Source: Gemmatimonadota bacterium
Lineage (GTDB): Bacteria > Gemmatimonadota > Gemmatimonadetes > Longimicrobiales > Gaopeijiaceae
Reading direction: 5' to 3'
Length of the DNA stretch: 42,735 nt
Assembly: GCA_003248075.1 (NCBI GenBank)
Contig: QJYK01000197.1
Coordinates: forward strand, 1 to 42,735
How positions within the stretch are numbered: the stretch's first letter is position 1; each line of letters begins with the position of its first letter. The position numbers were made by a program, and so were the translations under genes. The notes under the pieces were generated by a model. That model was given only the letters and a program-made list of their open reading frames with translations. It did no database searches and was not told where the DNA came from. Below are positions 15,678 to 24,620 of the stretch, piece by piece.

Positions 15678-17078
15678 TCACCTCCCGCCGTCCGAGCCCG
15701 CCTCGGCGGTCTTCTCGCCGGCGCGCACCGCGATGTAGGAGAAGTTGAAGCACATCTCGTCGAACGAGCCGAAGCCGCCGTAGACGGTTTCGTCCGTCTT
15801 GTTCTCGTACGTGCATTCGACCGCCAGCGTGGCGCCCTTGAGGTCGTCCCGTTCGAAGACCTTGGGCGTGAGGAACGTGAAGTCCCGCTGCCACGCCAGA
15901 TCCCACCTGGGAATGGAAAGGAGGGTCTCGCGACGGCCGTGCCGGTCCGTGAGCGTGATCTCTCCCGAGTGGCCGAATGCGTGCATGTGCAGGTTCGCAG
16001 AGTGGATCTCGAGGGCCTGGATCCGATCTTCGTCGACATCGGTCACCCGCGCGATGTAGGGAAGCAGGTCCTCCAGATCCTCGGAGTACGCGTACGTCGC
16101 CATCCCCCCCGGCGGAATGACCATGGACTGGTTGTCCTCGCCGCCCAGCCACTCGTTGCGTGTCTGGGGCAGGTGCATCGCCGCCCGCTCGACGGTGGGG
16201 GCGGTCTGGAAGTCGAGGTGCGTGTTCGAGTCCGCGACCCCCGGGGACTCCTTCGTATAGTAGTGCATCTGCACGACGAGGCCCGAGCCCGGCTCCATGC
16301 GCAGCCCGGTCCCCTCGGGGAAGACGTGCCCATCCATGCCGGGCGCCCAGTGGGCCAGCCAGAAGCTGCCGTCGTTCAGCTGTCGGACCCCCTTCGGGTA
16401 GCGCTCCTCGTACGCCGTCCGCTCCGCCTTGCGACCGAGCCGGTCCGGAACCGCCCCGCCGAAGCAGCGATACCCCATTCCGTCCTCCTCCACGGCCAAC
16501 TCCTTGAAGCGGCCCTTCATCTCGGGCGTGACCGCGAACACGACCACGTGGTGAGCGACCTTCAGGTTGCCGGGGACCGCCCGGAAGCCCGTCACATAGG
16601 TGGTGGTCTCAGGCGTCCAGTCGACCACGAAGCATCGGTACTCGTCCGAGTCGGTCTGGTCGGGCAGGTACGACTGGCCCGGCATGACGTCGAGGGTCAG
16701 GTCGGGCTCGAACGAGGCGTGCACGACCCGGGATCCCTGATCGGGGCGTGGCTCGCCCTTCGCCAGCCCCCCTTCGCGCCAGAGGCGAACCAGCTCGATG
16801 GTCTCGGGACTCAGGGACAGATCGCCCTGATAGTCCTGATGCCCGGGCTCGGCGAGCCAGGGCGGCATCTTCCGGTCCAGGATCATACCGGCGATCTGGC
16901 GGCGGCGGCGGAACGCCTCCTCCGGGTCCTCCATCGACCACGCGATGCCCGCCTCCGAATGGCAGCGGACGCAGTTGTCGTTGAGGATGGGCCTGATGTC
17001 CTGGTAGTAGTCCTGGGCCCGGACCGGGCTCACGACGACAAGGAGACAGAGGGCGGACAGCGACGCGGGCAGGCGCAT
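15678..17078 (-). CDS. secreted cytochrome c / copper type II monooxygenase-like protein
   Basis: 466 residues with a signal peptide (1-21, ending SPVRA). A haem c motif CVRCH follows at about residue 36. The rest resembles the PHM/dopamine-beta-hydroxylase fold: a HH pair for copper H (KVAHHVVVFAV, about 180), then VVQMHYYTKE, an HMH-type motif for copper M (NLHMHAFGHSGEI, about 370) and DEMCFNF near the end, with the possible methionine ligand. The known reaction is O2-dependent hydroxylation using a one-electron donor. Here the attached haem may supply electrons. Substrate unknown. The gene is alone, convergent with the carbonic anhydrase. Confidence 0.75.
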   Translation of the reverse strand: MRLPASLSALCLLVVVSPVRAQDYYQDIRPILNDNCVRCHSEAGIAWSMEDPEEAFRRRRQIAGMILDRKMPPWLAEPGHQDYQGDLSLSPETIELVRLWREGGLAKGEPRPDQGSRVVHASFEPDLTLDVMPGQSYLPDQTDSDEYRCFVVDWTPETTTYVTGFRAVPGNLKVAHHVVVFAVTPEMKGRFKELAVEEDGMGYRCFGGAVPDRLGRKAERTAYEERYPKGVRQLNDGSFWLAHWAPGMDGHVFPEGTGLRMEPGSGLVVQMHYYTKESPGVADSNTHLDFQTAPTVERAAMHLPQTRNEWLGGEDNQSMVIPPGGMATYAYSEDLEDLLPYIARVTDVDEDRIQALEIHSANLHMHAFGHSGEITLTDRHGRRETLLSIPRWDLAWQRDFTFLTPKVFERDDLKGATLAVECTYENKTDETVYGGFGSFDEMCFNFSYIAVRAGEKTAEAGSDGGR

Positions 17079-17191
17079 CGGGATCTTCCTCGAGGAGTGC
17101 AGGGAGCAGAACCGTTCCTAAGGTAGTGCGGTGCGAGGCTCCGGCCCAAGCGTCGCGTCCCCGGACGAGGGCTTCCGAGGGCTCCCGGTGC

Positions 17192-17249
17192 TTGCGGGAG
17201 CCATCGGCGTTCGATATATAGAGAGACGATATACAGAGTGCCGATACTT
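17192..17249 (+). promoter_or_regulatory. promoter and repeat operator of the PadR gene
   Basis: TTGCGG (17192-17197), a 17-base spacer and TATATA (17215-17220) make a plausible sigma-70 promoter in an AT-rich pocket. CGATAT-like repeats start at 17212, 17227 and 17242, exactly 15 bases apart (CGATATATA, CGATATACA, CGATACTTG). They overlap the -10 box and start region, as expected for PadR autorepression. Confidence 0.5.
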
Positions 17250-17258
17250 GGAGGGGCC

Positions 17259-17612
17259 GTGCGCGAGACCGACTTCGACGTTCAGGGATTCGCCAGGGAC
17301 ATCAACGAGCTGCTCGTGTTGTCCGCGCTCCGCGACGAACCGAAGCATGGCTACCAGATCGCCCTCGACGTCGAGACGGACAGCAACGGCTTGTTCCGGT
17401 TCCGGCACGGAACGCTCTATCCGATTCTCCATCGGCTGGAGGACGCCGGTCTGATCCGGGGATCGTGGGCCGACGAAGGGGGACGGCGGAAGAAGGTCTA
17501 CGCGCTCACCGAGCGTGGCAGGCGGCACCTGAGTGGGGAGACGAGCCGCGTGCACGAGATCGTGTCGAGACTGCTGAGTCTCCTGCGGCACCCCGGCGAG
17601 GCCACGGCATGA
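17259..17612 (+). CDS. PadR-family transcriptional regulator
   Basis: 117 residues from GTG 17259, which has TTGGAGGGG just upstream; an in-frame GTG at 17238 lacks such a site. Winged-helix features are LLVLSALRDEPKHGYQIALDVE, FRHGTLYPILHRLEDAGLI and a basic wing (EGGRRKKVYALTERG). The stop overlaps the next start (ATGA at 17609-17612), so the regulator is coupled to the HAAS-type membrane protein that follows. Confidence 0.92.
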   Translation: MRETDFDVQGFARDINELLVLSALRDEPKHGYQIALDVETDSNGLFRFRHGTLYPILHRLEDAGLIRGSWADEGGRRKKVYALTERGRRHLSGETSRVHEIVSRLLSLLRHPGEATA

Positions 17613-18370
17613 GCACGAGGGCGGTCAGGGTCTTCCTACCAGCCCTGCGAGAGCTCGAGCGGGAGTTGCAGGCGCCGATTCCGGCCCGGTTGCGAATCCT
17701 CCGGGAGTTGGAGTTCGACCTCGAGGAGCTGCTTGCCGCGCTGCTCGCAAACGGGGTGCCGCCGGAGGAGGCCCACCGGCGCGCCACGGAGGCGCTGGTT
17801 CCGGACCGCCACACCCTCGCCATCCTCGACCGGCTTCACGCCCCCCTGTACCGGCGACTGACTCGTAGGGTGCGGGAGGAGCGACTGAGGCTGATCGAGC
17901 GCTCACTGCTCGTGATGGCGACGGTCGGCGTTCTGGCTGCCGGGACGACCGGGCTCTTCCGCGCAAAGCTTCTCGTCGACCCGTCACCCTACCTCTGGCC
18001 TGTGCTCGGCCTCGGTGCGCTCCTGCTCGCCACGGCCGGGAGCAAGGTGTTCGAGGTATGGATCAAGCGTGACCACCGCGTCCCGGCCCGGGGCCTCGGG
18101 GCCATCCTCGGACTTTCCGCCGCGGTGCTCCTCGCGGGGTTCGGCGGGACGATCCTCGACTTCTACCACCTCACGGCCCTGTTGGCGCGCGCTCCGGACC
18201 TGGCCAACGCGCTCGTGCCCGTCTGGCTCGTGCGCGACTGCGCGCTCCTGTCCGTTTCGATCATCCTGGCGCTGGCTGGCGGCCTCGTCTGGCTCGTCCT
18301 GGCACAGTGGCTCGCTCTGGTCTCGGGGGCGCGGCGAAGCGCCCTCGGCCTCGACACACATCACCCCTGA
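17609..18370 (+). CDS. membrane protein with N-terminal HAAS-like domain
   Basis: 253 residues. The first ~65 (ARLRILRELEFDLEELLAALLANGVPPEEAHRRAT) look like the HAAS helical domain that often accompanies PadR regulators. Four or more hydrophobic helices follow (about 90-110, 115-140, 150-175, 205-235). Known PadR-HAAS pairs are thought to sense membrane or envelope state, but no mechanism is established for this protein. It overlaps the PadR stop by four bases and is followed after 15 bases by an ExbB-like gene. Confidence 0.7.
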   Translation: MSTRAVRVFLPALRELERELQAPIPARLRILRELEFDLEELLAALLANGVPPEEAHRRATEALVPDRHTLAILDRLHAPLYRRLTRRVREERLRLIERSLLVMATVGVLAAGTTGLFRAKLLVDPSPYLWPVLGLGALLLATAGSKVFEVWIKRDHRVPARGLGAILGLSAAVLLAGFGGTILDFYHLTALLARAPDLANALVPVWLVRDCALLSVSIILALAGGLVWLVLAQWLALVSGARRSALGLDTHHP

Positions 18371-18385
18371 CGGAGGTTCGTCGTG

Positions 18386-18790
18386 ATGCTCGGCATCATC
18401 TGGAGGGACATGGGCTTCATGCGCTGGCCGCTCGCCTTCTCGCTCGTCGCCGTGCTGTTGTTGGCGTTGTGGGCGGCTGTCCGCCTCTTCCGTCCGGGGG
18501 CGGCCCCTGACCTGCGCACGAAGGCCTGGGTCGATGCCATCCTCTTCTGGGGCGGGTTCGCGGTCATCAGCGGCGTGCTCGGTACCCTCGTCGGCATCGT
18601 CATCGCGGCACAGTCCATCGAGGCCGCGGGCCAGGTGTCGACGATGCTCGTCTGGGGCGGGATCAAGGTGGCCATGCTCACCTCGGTGTTCGGGATGCTC
18701 ATCCTCGGCTTCGCCGCCCTCGTCTGGTTCGTGCTCCAGCTTCGTTGGAGGTTGCTGGTCGCGGACGCGGAGGGGCGAGCTCGGGCCTGA
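18386..18790 (+). CDS. MotA/TolQ/ExbB-like small membrane protein
   Basis: 134 residues from ATG 18386; the preceding GTG at 18383 is also possible, and CGGAGG lies at 18371-18376. Three hydrophobic segments (about 13-30, 48-70, 82-110) include GGFAVISGVLGTLVGIVIAA, resembling the ExbB/TolQ/MotA proton-channel core (conserved small-residue helix). It is shorter than true ExbB and lacks an ExbD partner here. Probably co-transcribed with the PadR-HAAS pair. Channel activity is unproven. Confidence 0.6.
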   Translation: MLGIIWRDMGFMRWPLAFSLVAVLLLALWAAVRLFRPGAAPDLRTKAWVDAILFWGGFAVISGVLGTLVGIVIAAQSIEAAGQVSTMLVWGGIKVAMLTSVFGMLILGFAALVWFVLQLRWRLLVADAEGRARA

Positions 18791-18803
18791 GGGCGGTCCG
18801 CGG

Positions 18804-19346
18804 ATGGCATCGAGGGTGGCGTTCCTGAGGGGGATCAACGTCGGGGGTCATCGCGTCAAGATGGAGGACCTCCGCGCCCTGTTCGGGCGCGCCGGGTTCG
18901 GGGATGTCCGCACGTTCATCGCCAGCGGGAACGTGATCTTCGAAGGCGGCCGTGGATCGTCCGCGAGTCAGGAGCGGACCATCGAGGCGTTCCTCGCGCG
19001 CGCACTCGGCTACGAGGTCGCCACGTTCGTTCGCGGCATCGACGAGCTCCACGGGATCGCGGCCGTGCCGACCTTCATGGCGGCCGACTACGCGGATCCT
19101 TCCTACAACCTGCATGTCATGTTCCTGAGGAGCGCCGCAGGGGCCGAGGTCCGCCGGGCCCTCGAGGCCCTCCAGAGCGATCGGGACGAGTTTCGCTTCG
19201 CGGGCCGGGAGGCCTATTGGCTCACGCGCGGCAGGATGAGCGAATCTCCGCTCTTCGCCGGCGCGCTCGCCAAGGCCACGGCGAGCCTTCCCCACACCAT
19301 GCGAAGCGTGAAGTCGCTCAGGAAGCTCCTCGCGAAGCACGGCTGA
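18804..19346 (+). CDS. DUF1697 domain protein
   Basis: 180 residues from ATG 18804. The start MASRVAFLRGINVGGHRVKM and ...FIASGNVIFE are the hallmark of DUF1697. Further conserved elements are YNLHVMFL and the end (LPHTMRSVKSLRKLLA). It is a cytosolic alpha/beta protein of unknown function that is widespread in bacteria. It follows the ExbB-like gene by 13 bases. Confidence 0.92.
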   Translation: MASRVAFLRGINVGGHRVKMEDLRALFGRAGFGDVRTFIASGNVIFEGGRGSSASQERTIEAFLARALGYEVATFVRGIDELHGIAAVPTFMAADYADPSYNLHVMFLRSAAGAEVRRALEALQSDRDEFRFAGREAYWLTRGRMSESPLFAGALAKATASLPHTMRSVKSLRKLLAKHG

Positions 19347-19431
19347 AGGGCTGGGAGGGAGCGGGCCTGCCCTGCGGCCCGCCGGCGCTCGCCGGGGTTC
19401 CCCCGCGCCGGGCCCCTTCCGATCTTTCGGG

Positions 19432-19908
19432 ATGACGGATCCTGCCCGAGGACCGGCCGCCGCCGCGGCCGGGACGGGCGAGGGGCCTGGTGGCTCGGCA
19501 CCCTCTCCCCTCCTGCTCTACGACGGGGTGTGCGGATTCTGCGACGGCACGGTGCAGTTCGTCCTCCGTCGCGATCCGGGGGGCCCGATGCGCTTCGCGA
19601 CGCTGCAGGGCACCGCCGCCCAGACGGTCTTCGCGCGGCACCAGGGACTCGAAGGAGTCGATTCCCTGATCCTGGTCGAGCGCGCTCCATCGGGTGCCGA
19701 AAGAGTTTCGGTGCGCTCCGAGGCGATCCTGCGACTTTGCGCATACCTGGGCGGAGTGTGGCGCCTGACCTCGTTGCTGCGCATCGTGCCAAGACCCCTC
19801 CGCGATTGGGGATACGATGCGTTCGCCCGCTACCGCTATCGGGTGTTCGGACGATACGACGCGTGTCCGCTTCCGTCCCCCGAGGTGCGCGCTCGCTTCC
19901 TGCCCTGA
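19432..19908 (+). CDS. DCC-family (DUF393) thiol-disulfide oxidoreductase-like protein
   Basis: 158 residues. After an Ala/Gly-rich start comes LLLYDGVCGFCDGTVQFVL, with the CxxC of the DCC/DUF393 family. MRFATLQG and the SEAILRL segment follow, and a typical end (YRVFGRYDACPLPSPEVRARFLP). Thioredoxin-like redox activity is predicted; partners are unknown. It converges with the DoxX-like gene, leaving only 28 bases between stops. Confidence 0.88.
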   Translation: MTDPARGPAAAAAGTGEGPGGSAPSPLLLYDGVCGFCDGTVQFVLRRDPGGPMRFATLQGTAAQTVFARHQGLEGVDSLILVERAPSGAERVSVRSEAILRLCAYLGGVWRLTSLLRIVPRPLRDWGYDAFARYRYRVFGRYDACPLPSPEVRARFLP

Positions 19909-19936
19909 ACAGGCGGCGCCCCGATCCCGAGGCGCT

Positions 19937-21214
19937 TCAGCGGTTGAACGGCAGCTCGCTGATCCAGTGGAAGCCGCGACGCGTCAGGAGGAAGGACCTC
20001 TCGTCGAAGCGGCGCAGCCGGATCGAGAGCGTGTCGCCCTCCCAGAGGCCCCGGGCCTCCAGGAGGTCCGGCTCCAATCGATCGAAGGTGAAGGTGCGCA
20101 CGTCCTCGGGGGAGACGAGGCTCTGCAGTCGGAAGACGCCGGCCACGGTGTCCGGCTCGAAGCCGTAGCGCAGGGAGCCCTCGCCTTGTAGCGGAGACGT
20201 CATCGTCTGAAGCGCGGCGAGCCGACCCTCGACGATCATGCGTCGCCATCGGACCGAGTCGCCGAGCAGCGCCGGAAGCGTGTCCGCATTGCGCACGAAC
20301 CGCTCCGCCTCCCAGATGCCGTACAAAGGAGGCAGCTCACGTCGCTGCCGGTGAACGGCCCACGAGGTGGACAATGTGGTCCAGGTGAAGAAGCCGATGA
20401 GTACGGACTTGACCACCCACCCTGCCACCCTCGCGCGACCCGGCGGGAGCAGGGCCCCCAGCGTGCGAGCCTCGGTCGGTCGGTTGAGCACGAGAACCGC
20501 GATCAGCCGACGCACATCCGGGAGCAGGAGGAAGCCGGCCATCACCAGGAGATGCGACGAGAAGAGCTTCACCGGCACGTCGTAGGCGTAGTTCATCATG
20601 ACCACGTTGCTCAGCACGACGACCAGCAGCAGCGCTCCGAGAGTCGTGGTCCTCCTGAAGAAGATCAGAAAGCCGCCCAGGAATTCCCCGGCCCCGGCAA
20701 AGAAGCTGAAGGCCGGCGAGTACCCCATGAACTTCCAGAGCAATCCCATCGGCGAGCCGTTGCCGAGCGGCTCCAGGAGGCGGACCAGGCTTGGATAGGG
20801 GAACTGCGTGGGGATGATCTTGAACGCTCCGTACGAGAGCATCGTGGCACCCAGGTAGAACCGTACGTAGGTGCGCAGGGCGTCCAGCAACCGTCCGTGG
20901 GACGCCCGACCGCGTGCGAGGAGGCTCCACGCGAGCGCGCCCGCGGCCGCCACGACGAGCTCGACGACAAGGATCGTGAATGCCTGAGCCGTGTCGCCGC
21001 TCCCGGTGGGCTGGATCACGACCTCCAGGCCCAGGACGTGAGACCCGACCCATCGCGACACGGCGTCCTGGAGGTCGCCCCACCAGCCTGCGACCGACCG
21101 GGTTCCTGGGATCTGCCCCAGGGGGAAGGGCAGCGCGTAGATCACGAAGTAGAGGAATACGAAGCGGAAGAGCACGCGGCTCCAGGCACTCCACTCCGCA
21201 CGTCGCTCGTCCAT
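19937..21214 (-). CDS. DoxX-like membrane protein with periplasmic C-terminal domain
   Basis: 425 residues. Hydrophobic helices at about 12-30, 75-100, 115-130, 155-180, 185-235 and 275-295 include YLGATMLSYGAFKIIPTQF and FFAGAGEFLGGFLIFF, similar to DoxX/SURF4-like quinone-interacting membrane proteins. The final ~125 residues are soluble and probably periplasmic (lipocalin-like beta-rich pattern: SLRYGFEPDTVAGVF, GDTLSIRLRRFDERSFLL). Role unknown; a redox or thiol role is suggested only by family and by the DCC-family neighbour. Confidence 0.6.
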   Translation of the reverse strand: MDERRAEWSAWSRVLFRFVFLYFVIYALPFPLGQIPGTRSVAGWWGDLQDAVSRWVGSHVLGLEVVIQPTGSGDTAQAFTILVVELVVAAAGALAWSLLARGRASHGRLLDALRTYVRFYLGATMLSYGAFKIIPTQFPYPSLVRLLEPLGNGSPMGLLWKFMGYSPAFSFFAGAGEFLGGFLIFFRRTTTLGALLLVVVLSNVVMMNYAYDVPVKLFSSHLLVMAGFLLLPDVRRLIAVLVLNRPTEARTLGALLPPGRARVAGWVVKSVLIGFFTWTTLSTSWAVHRQRRELPPLYGIWEAERFVRNADTLPALLGDSVRWRRMIVEGRLAALQTMTSPLQGEGSLRYGFEPDTVAGVFRLQSLVSPEDVRTFTFDRLEPDLLEARGLWEGDTLSIRLRRFDERSFLLTRRGFHWISELPFNR

Positions 21215-21401
21215 TCCGCCCTCTGTCCCTTTCTGCGGATTTCCCCGCCCCGGCCTCGGCTGCCGCAGCCTAGGGTCGCCGACGGTCGGTCACAAGCAGG
21301 CGGGAGCCGGCGCTTGTTCGAGCCGCCTACAGGCGTGACGTTTTGCTGATTCGCGGCTCGCCGCACCACAGCCCGTCCCGCTGCCGGAGGAATGTCGTCT
21401 G

Positions 21402-22649
21402 ATGCGCGCGGTCACCTTCAACGTCACGGTGCCGAAATACCTTCTGGGAAAAGCGTTCGGCCCCATGACCGAATCGGTCCTGTGGGGCGCGGCGAGCGGC
21501 GTCAGGCTCGTGGACGTGCCGGAGGTCGCGCTCCCGGGCCAGAGATGGCTGCGAGTCGAGGTGCTCAAAGCAGGAATCTGCGGAACGGACATCGGGAACC
21601 TGACGCTGAAGGCGAGCCCGGCTCTCGAGCCCTTCGGCTCGTTTCCGGCCGTGTTGGGGCACGAGATCGTGGGGCGCGTCCTGGAGGTCGGCCCCGCCGT
21701 CCGCCGGGTGGAGGTGGGCCAGCGCGTCGTGATCGACCCCATGATCTCCTGCACCATGCGCGGCTGGGAAGAGCCGTGCCGGGCGTGCGCCTCGGGGCGC
21801 CACGCCACATGCGAGCGAGCGGGCGAAGCGGGGCCGCTCGTGATCGGAGGGCGTCCGATACGACGCGGCACGATCGTGGGCTACCACGCCGACCTCCCCG
21901 GCGGGTGGTGTGAGCGCACCATCGCGCACGAGGACCACGTCTTCGCCGTTCCGGACTCGATGGACGACCGGACCGCGGTGCTCATCGAGCCGTTGGCCAT
22001 CGCCCTTCATGCGGTGTTGGCCAGCCGACCGTGGGGGGCCGGGCCCACCCTGGTCATCGGCAGCGGTCCGATCGCCCTGTCGACCGTCTGGGCGCTACGG
22101 GCGGCGGGCTTCGAAGGCGGGCTCGTGGCGCAGATCAAGCGGGGTCACGAGGCGGTGCTGGCCCGCGCCTTCGGAGCCAGCGAGGTCGTGACTCCGGGTG
22201 CAGAGGCCCGGGAGGCGTTGATCGCGACGGGCGCCCACGCGTACATGCCGATCGTGGGTCCCGAAGTCTACGCGGGCGGGGGCTTCCCGCTGGTCTTCGA
22301 CTGCGTCGGCAGCGCCCAGACCGTCGCCCAGAGCCTCCGCTATACGGCGCCGCGCGGGCGTGTGATCCTGCTCGGAAACGCCCCGAAGCTTCCGAGACTG
22401 GATCTGACGTTCCTTTGGGCACGCGAGCTCCGGGTCCATGGGCACGTGGGTTACGGCCGGGAGGAGTGGCGCGGAGAACAGGCCCACACCTTCGAGGTCA
22501 CCCGTGATCTGGTGGCCGGGTCGTCGCTCCCCCTGTCCGGGATGGTGAAGCACGTCTTCCCCCTGGAGCAGTACCGGGACGCGTTGTCCGTCGCCCGGAA
22601 CCGCCGCGCGCGCGGGTCCATCAAGGTCCTGTTCGACCCCAAGGCGTGA
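21402..22649 (+). CDS. zinc-dependent MDR alcohol dehydrogenase family protein
   Basis: 415 residues with a GGAGG ribosome site. Conserved medium-chain dehydrogenase features are the catalytic zinc region (AGICGTDIGNLT, then LGHEIVGRVLEVG), a structural-zinc cysteine cluster (SCTMRGWEEPCRACASG, then HATCERAG) and a Rossmann motif (VIGSGPIALS). It differs in length from classic threonine/sorbitol dehydrogenases, and the exact substrate is unknown. It is followed, 66 bases on, by a DadA-like oxidase in the same direction, so the two may act in one catabolic route. Confidence 0.88.
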   Translation: MRAVTFNVTVPKYLLGKAFGPMTESVLWGAASGVRLVDVPEVALPGQRWLRVEVLKAGICGTDIGNLTLKASPALEPFGSFPAVLGHEIVGRVLEVGPAVRRVEVGQRVVIDPMISCTMRGWEEPCRACASGRHATCERAGEAGPLVIGGRPIRRGTIVGYHADLPGGWCERTIAHEDHVFAVPDSMDDRTAVLIEPLAIALHAVLASRPWGAGPTLVIGSGPIALSTVWALRAAGFEGGLVAQIKRGHEAVLARAFGASEVVTPGAEAREALIATGAHAYMPIVGPEVYAGGGFPLVFDCVGSAQTVAQSLRYTAPRGRVILLGNAPKLPRLDLTFLWARELRVHGHVGYGREEWRGEQAHTFEVTRDLVAGSSLPLSGMVKHVFPLEQYRDALSVARNRRARGSIKVLFDPKA

Positions 22650-22715
22650 TGAGCGCCGCTGCCACCTCGAAGGGCGACCCACGAGCCACGCGCCCCGTCG
22701 GCGTCGGGGGCTGAG

Positions 22716-23969
22716 ATGCAGGGCCGTGTGATCGTGGTCGGCGGCGGTGTGGTGGGCGTGAGCTGTGCCTACGAGCTCGCGGCGCGGAGTGTGGAGGTGG
22801 TACTCCTCGAGCGGACGACGCTGGCCTCCGGCGCGTCGCGAGGGAACGCCGGCACGGTGAGCGCCGGGCACCCTCCCCTGAACAAGCCCGGTCGGGTCCC
22901 GCAAGCCATCCGCCAGATGGGCGACCCCTCGAGCCCGCTGTACATCCAACCTCGATGGGACCCCGCGCTGTGGAAGTGGCTGGCCGACTTCGTCCGCTAC
23001 TGCACGGACCAGCACGTCGAGGCGGCAATGGGGGTCATGGCTCCGCTCGGCCTCGAGGCGCTGGCCGCCTTCGAACGGATCCTGGCCGCGGAGACGATCG
23101 ATTGCGGGTATCGGGCAGCGGGATACTTCGATGTGTGCGCGACCGAGCGGGGCCTGGAGGGCGCATGGCACGAGGCCGAGATCATCCAGCGGCACGGATA
23201 CCACCCGGAGAAGCTGGACGGCCGTGGGCTCCGCGCTGCCGAGCCGGCCCTCACCGAGGACGTGCTCGGTGGCGTCTATTTCCCCGAAGCGGCGACGCTG
23301 GACCCATACGCGTTCGTGGTCGGGTTGGCGAACGCGGCCCGGAAGCTCGGTGCGCGCCTCCAGGAGGGTGCGCCCGTCACGGAGCTGCTCACCCGATCCG
23401 GTCGCGTGACGGGCGTGCGACTCGCGGACGGCTCGGTCGTGGCGGCCGACGCCGTCGCCTGGGCCACCGGGCCGTACGACCTGGGGCTGGTGGAGCGCAC
23501 CGGTGTGCGCCTGCCCGTCCAGCCGGGGAAGGGATACCACCGCGACATCCGGGTCGGCCCGCGAGGAGCGCCGCCCATGCGCATCGCATGCGTGCTCAAC
23601 GAGGCGTCGGTCTTCTGCACACCGATGAGGGGCTTCGTGCGCTTCGCGGGCACCATGGAGTTCTCGGGCCTCAACGATGTCATGCGCCGCGAGCGACTGG
23701 AGCAGCTCACCACTGCGGCGGCGCGCTACCTCCCCGGCCTGGGTGACGACGAGCCGATATCCGAATGGTGCGGCCTCCGACCGATGGCCGTGGACGGCCT
23801 TCCCATCGTCGGACTCGTGCCCGGAGTGGAACGGGTCGCGGTGGCCACCGGACACGGGATGCTGGGACTCACCCTGGGACCCGTGTCCGGTCGGATCGTG
23901 GCCGATCTCCTCATCGACGGCACCACCGACTCCCGCTGGGCGCCACTCGGACCGGAGCGCTTCGGCTGA
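22716..23969 (+). CDS. DadA-like FAD-dependent D-amino-acid dehydrogenase
   Basis: 417 residues. The N-terminal FAD motif is VIVVGGGVVGVSCAYELAAR. The DAO/DadA family fold is further shown by LASGASRGNAGTVSAGH, PVQPGKGYHRDI and the C-terminal FAD loop WCGLRPMAVDGLPIVG followed by GHGMLGLTLGP. It oxidises an amino or imino acid (probably a D-amino acid or proline derivative) and passes electrons to a quinone or carrier. Predicted to be cytosolic-membrane-associated. The substrate is not visible from sequence. Confidence 0.85.
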   Translation: MQGRVIVVGGGVVGVSCAYELAARSVEVVLLERTTLASGASRGNAGTVSAGHPPLNKPGRVPQAIRQMGDPSSPLYIQPRWDPALWKWLADFVRYCTDQHVEAAMGVMAPLGLEALAAFERILAAETIDCGYRAAGYFDVCATERGLEGAWHEAEIIQRHGYHPEKLDGRGLRAAEPALTEDVLGGVYFPEAATLDPYAFVVGLANAARKLGARLQEGAPVTELLTRSGRVTGVRLADGSVVAADAVAWATGPYDLGLVERTGVRLPVQPGKGYHRDIRVGPRGAPPMRIACVLNEASVFCTPMRGFVRFAGTMEFSGLNDVMRRERLEQLTTAAARYLPGLGDDEPISEWCGLRPMAVDGLPIVGLVPGVERVAVATGHGMLGLTLGPVSGRIVADLLIDGTTDSRWAPLGPERFG

Positions 23970-23984
23970 CCCCTCCCGGGCGCC

Positions 23985-24620
23985 CTAACGCACGTCCACG
24001 GCGAGCCGCTGCGGCCCGCTGAGCTCCAGGAGCCGCACCTGGTCGCCCGAGGTCAGGCCGGCGGCCCAGACCATCTCGTTGTCGTCGACACATAGCGTTC
24101 CCGCCCGGGTGACGCGGGCCCCGCCGACAGCGCGCGTCTCCCCCACGCCGTCCAGGCCGGCGCCCTCGCGGCGCGCCGGAGCGAGGTGGATCACCAGCGC
24201 CCGGTCCCCACCCAGGTCCAGGGGACGCTCCTCCCCGCCGCAGGCCAGCGGCGCCGTCACATCCACGATCTCGACACTGTATCCGGGGAACGGCGCCGTG
24301 TCCGTGAATCGAAACAGCACCCGGTCGAAGGTCTCGTGGGACGCGGTCACCACCTCCAGCACCCCCGAGCGCGCGGCCGCCGGGCGCGGCTCATGCGAGA
24401 CGCGGTTGTTCGTCCAGGGGACCTCGACCGACAGCTCGGCAAGAGACAGGCCTGCGAGATCGGCCTCCGTGAGCGGCGCGCGCGCCACCGGCGTGACCGC
24501 CGCGTCGGCTTCCGGCGTCCCGGCCCCTGGCCCGTCGGCGGATGCGTCGCCCCCGCAGGAGCCGGCCGCGAGAAGGAACAGGAGGGGCACGAGTGACGGA
24601 GCGATCCTGACGTTGGCCAT
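23985..24620 (-). CDS. AMIN-like lipoprotein
   Basis: 211 residues from ATG 24620. The signal ends at LFLLAAGSCGG with a lipobox cysteine (about residue 22), followed by an Ala/Gly-rich linker. The folded part has SHETFDRVLFRFTD and FPGYSVEIVD, the signature of the AMIN-like domain of secreted proteins. No enzyme function is known. The longer frame upstream has no start signal and was not used. It converges with the DadA-like gene, 15 bases from its stop. Confidence 0.7.
   Translation of the reverse strand: MANVRIAPSLVPLLFLLAAGSCGGDASADGPGAGTPEADAAVTPVARAPLTEADLAGLSLAELSVEVPWTNNRVSHEPRPAAARSGVLEVVTASHETFDRVLFRFTDTAPFPGYSVEIVDVTAPLACGGEERPLDLGGDRALVIHLAPARREGAGLDGVGETRAVGGARVTRAGTLCVDDNEMVWAAGLTSGDQVRLLELSGPQRLAVDVR

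Noticed and set aside
22095-23855. Minus-strand 586-codon open frame over the MDR dehydrogenase and DadA-like genes
   Set aside because: It crosses two real plus-strand genes with clear motifs and has no ribosome site.
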